Below, piece by piece: positions 21,585 through 31,781 of a stretch of 64,000 nucleotides of DNA. The notes under the pieces were generated by a model. It saw only the letters and a program-made list of their open reading frames with translations, had not been told where the DNA came from and searched no databases. The position numbers and the translations under genes are program-made. The stretch is taken from positions 1 through 64,000 of the forward strand of contig NCSJ02000063.1 in assembly GCA_002812745.2 (NCBI GenBank), written 5' to 3'. The stretch is from Scytalidium lignicola (taxonomy: Eukaryota > Ascomycota > Leotiomycetes). The first letter of the stretch is position 1, and each line of letters starts with the position of its first letter.

Positions 21585-22126
21585 GGTGGTATTACAGACT
21601 TTCACACATATCGATTTTATTTGCTAGCATTCATATCTAAGGTCTAGCTTTGATGGATTTACAAGATACCCATATAGCGAAGAAGGGGTTTGCTAAGATA
21701 TTAAGGTACTTATCACCTATATGTCTCCTGCAGGATTAAAGAGCAAGTAATGGTACTTCGGCTATAGCAAATATTCCTGTTGTGACTGAGAATGAATATT
21801 TATATAACCTTAGTGATCTTTTAGCGATGACGCCCTTCGAATTACATCAAACCTGATCCCACTATATATTTACCAAATACAATTTCAAAACAAACTGTCC
21901 TATTTATAATATGATAGACAATGATCTGTAAATTTAGTTATCTATCTTGCTATAGACTTGTGCTAGTCAAGTTATCTTATAAATTGTGAAGAGCTCGATC
22001 CGATTTCGGCGTATATCTTTGATAGCCCCGCCAAATGCTGAAGTGGGGCAATATATTATCAACACCAGCTCTCCTAGCTTCTCCTAAGAACAATTGAGTT
22101 GGGCCTGCACAGCTTATTGGTCTAAG
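21585..22126. other. AT-rich spacer between two plus-strand genes
   Basis: 3' UTR of the MutL gene and promoter of the PLP enzyme. The sequence is AT-rich with no gene or recognisable element. The last 60 bp are the probable leader. Confidence 0.55.
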
Positions 22127-23490
22127 ATGGATTCACAGACAATGGAAACCACAAAGGCCCAAGAAAATGGAGCTGCGGCAGTCAAGAATGAAGTTGCAAG
22201 TCGTCTTGCATCTCTCTCGCTCTCGTCCTCCGCACTCCATGCCGATGATAACCTTGGCAATGATCAAGATGTTGCTCCTCCATTGCATGTTTCTACCACA
22301 TTCAACTACGACAAGGATCCCGAGGCACTGAGAGTTACAGCTTCATACGGTGTAGGTTTAGAAAACCCCGACATACCTTTCTTGATATACAGTACTAAAT
22401 TCCACGTCATACATAGCCTGGCGATCCATACCCAGGACATGTCTATTCGAGACACACAGCACCAAACACATCACGTCTTGAGGCGATCCTTTCCTCTCTT
22501 CTAAATGGTCCATCCCTCACATATAGTTCCGGACTAAGTGCGTTCCACGCCATACTCGTCTTTCTCAATCCCAAACGAATATCTATTGGTGAAGGTTACC
22601 ACGGCTGTCATGGAGTCATTGAGATTCATAAGAAGCTCACTGGCCTCAAAAAGCTTGATTTGAACTGCCCAGCTGAGGAGCTTGAAGCTGGAGATATTAT
22701 TCATGTTGAAACACCACTAAATCCTACGGGTGAAGCTAGGAACCTCAAGGCCTTTGCTGAGAAGGCACATTCAAGGGGAGCGTACCTAACTGTGGATGCT
22801 ACATTCGCACCTCCACCTCTCCAAGATCCATTTCTCTGGGGCGCAGATATTGTAATGCACAGTGGAACCAAGTATGTTGGCGGACACTCGGATATGCTTT
22901 GTGGGATTCTCTCTGTGAACCCAGCGAGGGCCAAGGAGGGTTGGTTCGATAAGCTCTTTGAGGAGCGATTGTTTCTTGGCAGTGTGATGGGCTCAATGGA
23001 AGGATGGTTGGGAGTAAGAAGTATTAGGACTCTCGAGCTAAGAGTCGAGAGACAGTCTCACAACACGGGCAAGTTGGTCGAGTGGCTACAAGCTGCACTG
23101 CATCCCGAGAAGGAGGGTGCTTCAGCGATAGCAACATCAGAGGAGAGCAAGATTGTAAAAGCCGTTCTTGATAAGGTGGTGCACGCCAGCTTGCAAGAAG
23201 ACGATCTCAAGGATGGATGGTTGAAGAAGCAGATGCCGATTGGCTTTGGTCCTGTCTTCTCCATCGTTATGAAGACTGAGAAACTGGCTCGTTATCTACC
23301 AAGCAAGATGTTACTTTTTCATCATGCGACAAGTCTAGGAAGTGTGGCAAGTTTAATTGAATGGAGAACAATGACAGACTCCACCGTTGATAAACGATTG
23401 CTACGAGTCAGTGTCGGCATCGAAGGATGGGAGGACCTTAAAGTTGATTTCCTGGAAAGCTTTAAAGCTCTTAGACCTCATATAGAATAA
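22127..23490 (+). CDS. Cys/Met metabolism PLP-dependent enzyme (cystathionine gamma-synthase/lyase type)
   Basis: Fold-type I PLP enzyme of the trans-sulfuration family, which links cysteine, homocysteine and methionine. It has the family lysine block SGTKYVGGHSD, with the Schiff-base Lys at about residue 227; VDATFAPPP with the cofactor Asp; LTYSSGLSAFHA before it; and a YSRHTAPNTSRLE substrate loop. The start is the ATG at 22127. The best intron is 22352-22416 (GTAGGT donor, TACTAAAT branch, CATAG acceptor, phase 0), giving about 432 aa. Two alternative splice choices in the same stretch (donor 22350 or 22392 with acceptor 22435) also stay in frame, so about 15-20 residues near position 75 are uncertain. 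The exact reaction (gamma-synthase, beta-lyase or O-acyl-homoserine sulfhydrylase) cannot be told from sequence alone. No metabolic partner gene is adjacent. Confidence 0.85.
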
Positions 23491-24156
23491 TGGTATCAAG
23501 CAACGCCTGCTACTCGCTACGTTCGTAGGAGGGGTGCTTCGCGGGCTTATATTTCACATGAGATTTGTAACCTGTCTTTTGTGTTACGCTTCCTACAGGT
23601 TGTACACGTTAGAAACCGGCGGAAATCTTTTGGCATTGATTGATTACAGCCGGAACATTATCGATTGGTGGTCTCTTATGTAGGCTTCCCCATGTGGTCT
23701 TCCATAAGCATTTCCTGGCCCCTGGTCCCTGGCCAAAAGGCTCTCCTTGGCTAATGAGCTCTTTTATACGCTCTTTTACTGACTTCTTTGTCAGCGTGTT
23801 TAACGTGCACCTTAAGTTATATATACTCTGTCGGTACTGCAGTAAGTTAGTGAAAATGTTCTAAGAACAGCCCCCTTAATTCGGCCCGGCTTCAGTTACG
23901 GCTGATGTACATTTGTACAATTCCCTGCTTTGCATTTCAAGCTTGTTCGTAGTCTTCTATAATCTCACTACCTGAAAATATCACAATAGGTTCTAAGGAC
24001 TTTCCAAATAATGCGCATATGTGCCGTCCTACATGAGTACTGTGCCTGTCTATGCGTATCTAATCAAAGGCTTTACCACAGCTCTTCCGTCCCGACATCA
24101 TAAAACTGTAATTTTACGAGTTTGTTTATTCTTTAATCTTCTAGCAAAGATATCTG
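23491..24156. other. Convergent intergenic spacer
   Basis: 666 bp between the PLP enzyme stop (plus) and the Smr-protein stop (minus). It includes AT-rich 3' UTR sequence. No gene or repeat is convincing. Confidence 0.55.
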
Positions 24157-26476
24157 TCATCGTCCCTTCCCACTAGGACCTTTAGGTGGATCTCTGACTA
24201 GCAAACGCACTTTCCCATCGCCAATCTCATGCCCCTGACTTAAAATATCAACTTCCTCCTTCGCTTCCTCAGCTTGGGTAAAGCCTTCTCTCAACAGCGA
24301 CTTATCCCAAGACCTCGCATCGATGCCTAGAATTCCTCCGACATTGTTTCTATCTCCTGGGACCGAAAACTCGCGATATGCGTATCTCCACTCATTCAGG
24401 AAATTCCGAATCGCCTTGCCAACCTTATCTTTACCATTCTTGCTATGGTGGCCAGTACCCGTGATAGCATACACTGGCCTTGTTTCCTTTGCATTATCAA
24501 GAAGGACTCTTTCTAGATATTCAACAGCCTCTTCAGGATGAAGCCCGTGTAGATCAACATAAAGTTCTGAATTTGCTGAGCTATTTTTGTTGCGCTCTTC
24601 GTAGAGTTCGCGCGCAGCTTCGCGGTGAGCCTTTCTCATAAGGTCATTCTCACTTTGGCCACGGAGACTAAGAGCCTTAGCAGCACGAGCATCATTGCGG
24701 TTCCAAGCTTGCGCAGCACTTCCAATACAGTTAGTAGGATCGCCTTGATAAATGATAGGACAATATCACAAACCTTTGCAAAAACTTGTTTCTTAGACCG
24801 CCGTGTTTAATTGCATCCTGCCTAGCCTTTAGATAGGCTTTATTGGCCTTGTCACCCGTTTCCAGCCAGGGTACATGTTGCGGAGCTGGTATGGCCTGTG
24901 CTGCGGCACTATTTTCTCCATTCCGTAGATTGGCAAAACTACCATTCCTACTTCCTATTTTCTTGCCCTCTCGAGCTCCCGGACCAGGCGAGGGAGACAT
25001 TTTGACTACATCTGCAAGCGAGCTTGGAGTGGCATTATCTTTGTGATTATGTCCATGGCCACCTCTCTTGCCATGGTGCTTTTTACCACCCTTCCCTGCA
25101 ACTGCACTAAGGGAGGGAAATGCCTCTGTATCGTCTAGGGCAGGAGCAGCAGGGGCAGCGTCTCGTGCTTGATGTCGACTATTAGGTCGTGATCTCTGAC
25201 TTGACGCGTCACTGTTATAGCCCTGCAGTGTCTTGAAACTAGGAGGTGGCGTGAAGCCCTGAGGGTAATTGTTCATGGAGCTGTTAGATTGGTAAGAGTT
25301 CGGCCATTGCTCCTGATTACTACCTAAAGCCGGGTAGACATTATAATCTTGAAACTGGAAGTTTGGCTGTACATTCTGAAGTGGAGGCGTGCTGCTCTCA
25401 TCTAAAGCAAGGCGATTCATAAAATGTGATGGGTCATGAGAGAATATGCATGTATCCCCGGCAAGACAATTGCCCATCACCCAATACCTACTGACATTAG
25501 AATTGGTATTGATGTGGTATGATAGACGAACTTACTTGCAGATATGGTTACTAAGATCATGGCTGAACCTACAATCCGCACGTAGGCATTGGCCTGTTGA
25601 GAGCCAAAAGCGGCATACAACTCCACTTCGCTGCTGATTGGCAGGTGTAATCGGGCGAGTTACATCAGGAGTCATTGATTTTCCTATAAGGATAGCAGAT
25701 TTATTTTCGGTGCCTTGATTTTGTGCCGTAGAAGGATCTACGGACTGGCCATCCATAAATGCCATAATTGTGGCACTCAGATCATATCCGTGCATTGCTA
25801 ATGCAGCTTCGATTTCCTCGTCTGACTTTGAAGGCCCAAGAATTGACCGTAACATATCATAAGGACTCATATCCGTGTGCTGAGGTTGTATATATTCTGC
25901 TGCGGCTGCGTTGAGTCCACTATGACCACCGGTGGAAGATGTGACGCTAGCGGTGTCATCATTCACGAGCCAGTCAACATTATCACTCCCCAAATCTCCA
26001 TATATTTCCTGAGTTGGACTGGTATTGGTAGGAAACTCGTATGCATTTAAACTCGGGCTGTGGGGTATTGCAGGACTTGAGAAGGCCAGTCTAGGGGATG
26101 GACGCGGCGATGTGAACGGTGAAGCTGTGGACGACTTGTTTCTACTGAAGTTTTGGGGAACAAAGCCAGGCGGAGCCAGAGGGCTTACACCAAGGCGTGG
26201 AGAAGAGGACACTGGAGTCCCGCCTCGAGGAATCTGCCATGGCGCGGGAGATGGTCGACGGAGCACAGTATGTCGCATGGGAGGTGGGGAGGTTGCACAT
26301 GATGAGCTTTCGCGATATCTCCATAGTACGTCTAGTATTGCGTTCTCGAGAGAACTTCCAACAAGCGTCGTCTCCTTCTTGAGCAGTTCCTCCAACTTGT
26401 CCGTCTTGTCTTCATCTTCAAGGGAGGGATCCTGCAGCACCGGCAGGCAAATCTCGTAGGTCTGATCAGACACCAT
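24157..26476 (-). CDS. CCCH zinc-finger and Smr-domain protein (possible mRNA quality-control nuclease)
   Basis: Exons on the minus strand are 26476-25536, 25487-24774 and 24718-24157 (about 738 aa). Order: a CUE/UBA-like helical stretch (about residues 215-260, SPYDMLRSILG and AALAMHGYDLSATI); two tandem CCCH fingers (CRFWLSTGQCLRADCRFSH about 288-306 and CKYWVMGNCLAGDTCIFSH about 312-330); a disordered His/Lys/Gly-rich middle; a DUF1771-like helix (AHREAARELYEERN); and a C-terminal Smr domain with VDLHGLHPEEAVEYL and GTGHHS. The DLHG and TGxG/H motifs are those of Smr endonucleases that act on mRNA at stalled ribosomes (Cue2/NONU-1/N4BP2 family); that role is inferred here. The first intron ends in a tandem CAGTAG acceptor. 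The second intron (24719-24773) has a TACTAAC branch. Confidence 0.85.
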
Positions 26477-27604
26477 CCTGGTGATACTCGAGGATGGGCT
26501 TGCCTCGAGTGAGAGTCTTAGAAAATGGGATAGTAACCTTGCTTATGCTATCAAAGATGAAGTTGGGCTTGAGTACTATCGTAGATCGCGCAGTTGGTGG
26601 GACAAAGAGGCTGAGGCAAGAGCAGCTGAGGGTACTTGAAATGTGACCACAGGGGTAAAGGCGAGAACGGTAAAGGCGCCAGGCCGTTACATTGCGAGTC
26701 TATCAGCGCAGATGCAGAGTGAGCGACAAGCAGAAGAGGAAGAAGGAGTAGAAAGAGAACAAGGAGGTCGCAGAGGAGAAGCACGCGAAGAAAATCGCTG
26801 GTGGGAGTGAAGTCGTGCCCAGATCACGACGCAACAAGGAGCTGTGGGTGTGTCTGGGGTGGTCGACCGTAGGGATTACGGCTATTAGACGTCTATTGGA
26901 TGAGTCCCATTGCGGCCGGATCCACGTAATGCATCGTTCACTCGTCGATTTCCAAAGAGATGACAGCAGCGAGAACAAGAACACGAGAATGGATGGACAA
27001 CGTGCCGAGTGAGAGTGAAGCTCAATATTTGCGAGTCTTTCCCTTCAGCTACTACTGTAGAAGTACGCTTGGTACCGGACAACGGAGCGTCCTGTCCCGC
27101 TGGCATTTAGGCTTCTTCCACGTGATCAGGGACCTTGCTGCAAGACCCGGGACCGTTGGGGCCTAGAATGTCTAGAATTGCTGTGCTGCTCAGTGAACCC
27201 TTACAGCTTCCCGGTAATGACGATTTTGGCATCGTCAGCTCCGGTACCTTCTTCCTTCTAACCACAACATCCAACACAACCCGAGAGCGTACTTCGCCTC
27301 GATCTTCTCCGAGTAAAGAGTCTTCATTTTACATTCGAAATTTCACCACGGCCGCAAGCGGTTTTATTTAAGGACTGCTCTTTGCTTGGCTGCTTGTAAA
27401 GAGAGCGTCAACAATCAGCTCGCCTTCCCATATGCTAAAACGCCTACACCATTAGGATCTTGTCTCTCTCACAACACACGCATCTTCGAGGAATCTCATG
27501 AATTGTTAGAGAAGGAAATAAATCATACATTTATACCAGCCTTCTCTAGCGCCTACGGCTACATATTTGTTCCCTCGATATCCGGAACTGTACATTCAGC
27601 TACC
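26477..27604. promoter_or_regulatory. Divergent promoter region between Smr-protein gene and TVP38
   Basis: About 1.1 kb between two divergent start codons. The TVP38 frame stays open upstream to 27386 but holds no ATG, so I read it as leader. Short open frames on both strands have no recognisable composition. No convincing binding-site cluster was recognised. Confidence 0.5.
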
Positions 27605-28783
27605 ATGCCCGCAGACTATGCCTCGACGGCAAAAGCTCTGTCTTTGCCAATCTCACCTATCCCGTCTCCGACCCCAGAAACCCAGATAAGCAGGCCAGGA
27701 TGGACACGCAACAGGTCTCGGTCTCATCGGAGAGGACACAGTCTGTCCAGCCAAGGACCTCTTTCAGTTAAGGATAGAGTCCTCATCAACGCCCAGAAGA
27801 TACAACGGAGAGTAATATCAACCTTTCAGAGAATGAGCCTGGTGCAAAGGATTCTTGCAGCGATCGCAGGATTAATAGCACTTACACTCGGCATACTATT
27901 TCTGGTCTTCAACGAACGCATCTTTGGCATGCTGGCGCCAGCCGCGGCGAAATGGGGGGATCTGAATGGCGGTTGGGCAATACTTTGGGCGGTAACCTTT
28001 TTCTGCGCTTTCCCGCCCATAATTGGATATTCCACTGCCGTTATGATCAGTGGATTTGTGTACGGCTTTCCTAATGGTTGGTTCATCGTGTCCACTGCTA
28101 CAGTGCTCGGTTCAACAGCTTCATTCCTAGCTTCTCGGACGGTGCTTTCGAAATATGTTAATAGGCTGGTGGGAGAGGATAGGCGCTTCGCAGCTTTTGC
28201 TTTGACCCTCAAGCATGATGGTCTCAAAATCCTCTGCATGATTCGAGTGTGTCCACTACCATACTCCCTCTCTAATGCGGCGATGTCTACGTTTCCTGGA
28301 GTAAACCCACTTATGTTCGCTCTTGCAACGGCAATCTCAACTCCGAAGCTCCTCATCCACGTGTTTATAGGCAGCAGACTCAGGTCGATAGCAGATGCAG
28401 AGAACGGCGGAAAGCTGGATCCTACAACAAGGTTGATCAACTATGCTAGCATTGCATTTGGGGGCATATTAGGTGCCGTCGTTAGCTGGATCATATACTC
28501 TAGAACGGTTGCTCGAGCTAGGGAGCTTGAGATTGAAGAATTAGAAGCTGGAAGAGCTGAAGTTGGTGGCTCGATTAATGGGCCTAGGGGTTCATACTCG
28601 GATGACAACCTAGATTCCGGAGAAGAGGACGCGGCAGCGTTAATGAATGACGACGATATTAGTCTCTGGGAAACTGAGGAGGGCTATCATGATAACTTCA
28701 CTGATGAGGAAGATGTCTTTGCTGTTGGTGATGGTAGTGAAGAAACTACTACTAGTGGAGGCGGAAAAAGGGTAAAGTTATAG
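27605..28783 (+). CDS. TVP38: Golgi apparatus membrane protein TVP38 (VTT/SNARE-associated family)
   Basis: Intronless, about 392 aa; the start is the ATG at 27605, the first in frame. The N-terminal 70 residues are Ser/Pro/Arg-rich and cytosolic. A transmembrane helix lies at about 83-103 (ILAAIAGLIALTLGILFLVF), then the VTT domain with further helices: the WAVTFFCAFPPIIGYSTAV block, the glycine-rich GFVYGFPNGW motif, re-entrant RVCPLPYSLSNAA, and a last helix near IAFGGILGAVVSWIIY. A strongly acidic C-terminal tail ends in KRVKL. Homologues (yeast Tvp38, bacterial DedA, VMP1/TMEM41) sit in Golgi/ER membranes, and several scramble lipids. The family call is firm; cargo or lipid activity is inferred from relatives. 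Confidence 0.92.
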   Translation: MPADYASTAKALSLPISPIPSPTPETQISRPGWTRNRSRSHRRGHSLSSQGPLSVKDRVLINAQKIQRRVISTFQRMSLVQRILAAIAGLIALTLGILFLVFNERIFGMLAPAAAKWGDLNGGWAILWAVTFFCAFPPIIGYSTAVMISGFVYGFPNGWFIVSTATVLGSTASFLASRTVLSKYVNRLVGEDRRFAAFALTLKHDGLKILCMIRVCPLPYSLSNAAMSTFPGVNPLMFALATAISTPKLLIHVFIGSRLRSIADAENGGKLDPTTRLINYASIAFGGILGAVVSWIIYSRTVARARELEIEELEAGRAEVGGSINGPRGSYSDDNLDSGEEDAAALMNDDDISLWETEEGYHDNFTDEEDVFAVGDGSEETTTSGGGKRVKL

Positions 28784-29072
28784 AATCGACGGGAATAATT
28801 TGGTTATAGACTCGGGGTTTATCAGGATTGGAGTTTTGGTGTGGAATGTATAGATCACGTAAAATTAATGAGGTAGTTATGATAAGGTCTCATTGCCTGA
28901 GTATTAATTATGATATACTGTATTAGAGAATGATTTGTTATTCATGAGAACCTCACATCCACTTGAGAAGATTTTGCATCGCTGAAAGATTGACTTCCTG
29001 TCCAGCCAACTCCAACGCTATAATGCCTGATTACCTGAGAGAAAAAAAGAATCCTTACATCATATCATCAAT

Positions 29073-30759
29073 TTAGTTACCTTTGTATTGCTGCATAAAT
29101 TGAATAGCCTGCTCCATTGGATATCCAATGAAGACGGGCCCGGTGAAGACCATTTGAGGGCCACCTCTGTGGGATACACTGGGTGATTGCACAAAAGTCG
29201 GCAGGGTTTGGGGTGTTGGAGTTTGGAAATTTGCCATAGGAACCTGGACGTTTGGCTCCCGATCATGCTCCACTTCAAGGTTGTCTACACGATTACCTGC
29301 GGCGTGTGATGACGCAGTATTTGGCTTTGCTCCCTGTCCATGATCAAATGGACATTTTCCAGCAGGTCGTGGTACATCAGTATTCACCTCACCTAACGGT
29401 ACAGGAGCAGGTGGGGGTGATGTGGGTCTCTCATCATATATCGGGATAGATATACCCCATGGTCTACTTGGAGACTCTCCAACTCGGACTTCTTTTAAAG
29501 GTCGATCAAATCGGCTCTCACGGTCATCCTCTGATGAAGCAGGAGCTTGGTTAATATCGTGATCCGCACCAGTTGCATCAACATCATTAGCCCAACTTTC
29601 GACTCTATCGTTTGGAACTTGCTCTGATTCAGCGGGATCCTCTCCTTCGGCGGGAAGCATTGGCTGATGCATGTGTCCTAACCCTTGGATCATGCTAATA
29701 AGATTTCCATATTTGGCATCTAGTTTCCTGATATCCTCCTCGCTCTTCTGATAATGCTTCACACAAATCTCATGACTTCTTGGAATCTCATGCTTGTGCG
29801 TCTCGAAGTAGTGCGCAACTTCCTCAGGCGAGTGCTGGTCAAGAAATCGGATTGGACATTTTGGAACGGAGGCTGTCACGGAAGGAGGGGGTGAGGACAG
29901 TGTCTCGGCATACATTGCAGCGCATATTGGGTCTGCCGAGCGGTGGGGACTTTTATCTAAGCCGTCGGAAGTGGCCTCTGGTTTATTATCTTCATGGGCT
30001 GCATCATCCACATGGGCTCCGTTACTTTCTGAAGTTTCTATTTTGGTTGGCTTCGTGACGAAGGGACACAATAATGAGCTCTGCTTTCCCCGGACCGTAA
30101 AGTCCTTTTCGAGAACAGTTGACATAGAAGTTCGTCGATCCGAATGTCCGATGTCACTGCTGATGCCGGACATGCTACGGCCACTGGTGGTGGATTCGGT
30201 AGACTGGCTGCTCAAAGCACTTAGGCGCTTAGCTGCAAGACGTCCGTCGCGAATAGCTATTGCCGTTTCCTGCTTGGAGCTGACTTGATTTCGGGTTGGA
30301 AGAGGGACAAAGCTGGCACGGTCCGGGGGTTGGATCCGAAGATCTGGGGGGAGCTGCAAGTGGGCTATCGTTTTGGATATTTCTGGATCAGCCGGAGCAT
30401 ATCGATCCGCAAGATTTTGGTACTGGAACGATTTAGTCAGCACAATCTGTATCAAGCAAGAGAAGTAGAGCTTTGAGAATGGCCGGCAAAATAATTCAAG
30501 GTCAGGATACATGGAGATTGTCGGTCTTAGCTGCCGTAGCAGCTCGAGATCTAGAGCTAATTTGTTTCATCATGAAGAAAGAGAAGGGCTGAAGCAAGAA
30601 ATGGAGAGCTGGGTCAGTTACCTGCTCATGGGCAAAGCGAAGTTTGTGCTCCAAGATCGTCTTGCGATCGCTGAGCAACTGCACTTCATCCGCGAGGATG
30701 TTAAAATTCTCCGTCAATACCCTGACCAACTCCTCATACTCAGATTCGCTACATCGCAT
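29073..30759 (-). CDS. Unknown fungal protein with repeated Cys-Pro/His motifs
   Basis: I do not recognise a named family. Two exons on the minus strand, 30759-30622 and 30422-29073, are joined over a 199-nt intron (GTAACT, CTGACTAAAT branch, CCAG), giving about 495 aa. The N-terminus (1-60) is a predicted coiled coil (EYEELVRVLTENFNIL, LLSDRKTILEHKLRF). Three Cys-Pro sites follow: LLCPFVTK, KCPIRFLDQHSPEEVAHYF and GKCPFDHG. The middle one continues with several His and a Cys (HKHEIPRSHEICVKHY), a plausible metal- or haem-binding cluster. The linkers are acidic and Ser/Pro-rich. The C-terminus is Gln/Pro-rich, ending YPMEQAIQFMQQYKGN. The ATG at 30759 is the first in frame. No function can be assigned. 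Confidence 0.7.
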
Positions 30760-31781
30760 GTTGAGAGGTTGTTGGCGTGGACGCAATGCCTGCTATCATC
30801 CGTCGTTGCGAAAGAAACGGGTGCTTGTACTTGTGCTTGTTCTCTCTTCTTCTTCTCTTCCGTAAGCTAGGACAAATGGAGATAACTATCGTCACGTGAT
30901 CCAATTTCTACTGCAGGGAAACTACGTAGGGTTTTGCATTCCTCAGGCACAAGAGGATTTGAGGAGCGTGACACGCGTGACACGCGTGAGAAGGTGGCGG
31001 CTACGTTATTCCGCATAGAGTAATGACAGAGGTAGCGCATCCGAGGTCTTTTTATAGAAATCATCCCTGACTGTTGGCGTCTCCTAGCGGAGGGTCCGAC
31101 AGCGCGCCAGATCTACTTGTACGTATGGAACAGGTACATTTTCGTCCGAGCCTTTGTCAGTCGGAAATCGCGCCTCTTGTTTTTAAGTATTACTGTTCCC
31201 AAAAAAACATGCTGTGTAGTGTCAAGTAGTGTCCAGACTCCGAGGCACGATCATTCACTACAGAGTTCATTGCTGTCGGATGGTTGTGCTCAGGAAGCAG
31301 CGACTCGCTCGGATTCCAGATCGAGTGGTGTCTGCAAGAGCCCGGCTAGAGAGTCACTTTTGGCTGGCTAGGAAGCGTAACGCTGCCTGCCATCCCTTGT
31401 ATAGTGAGAGAGTAGCGACACCCCACAGCCCAGCACAGGCGCCAACTTGACCTGAATAGTACAGTAAAACGGAGATGCATGGGATGGAGCTCAACCTAGG
31501 AAGGGGAAAGAGTCCGATAATCTACGAGGAGTAATCAATTAAATATTATTTCATGCGAACTTTTTTGCGTTCCTACGAAACAAGAAACTCGAACACTGTA
31601 CAGCACCTAAGATCTTGGGCAAGTCTGTCGCCCGGTCGAGGCACAGCCTGACACCTGTGGATTGCCTCTCGACCTGCACACCCATTCTCCGGCCGAACCA
31701 GCTTGTAATAAATCTATCTTCGTTTTAGTCCAATGGTGTGGGATATGTTAGACGTGCTCTAACCCAGAAGAATCCATGTGA
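30760..31781. promoter_or_regulatory. Divergent promoter between the Cys-Pro protein and the F-box/CaaX protein
   Basis: About 1 kb with no supportable gene. It contains a tandem pair of ACGCGT boxes at 30973-30987. The short open frames present have no splice structure or family signature. Confidence 0.5.
30970..30988. promoter_or_regulatory. Tandem MCB-like boxes (two ACGCGT in GACACGCGT repeats)
   Basis: Two copies of GACACGCGT lie head to tail, with ACGCGT cores at 30973-30978 and 30982-30987. ACGCGT is the MluI cell-cycle box bound by MBF (Mbp1/Res-type APSES factors) in yeasts. The pair lies about 210 bp upstream of the Cys-Pro gene start and 800 bp upstream of the F-box gene. Confidence 0.55.

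Noticed and set aside
27826..28440. 204-codon minus-strand open frame in TVP38
   Set aside because: Antisense of a conserved membrane protein, hydrophobic pattern mirrors the sense strand.
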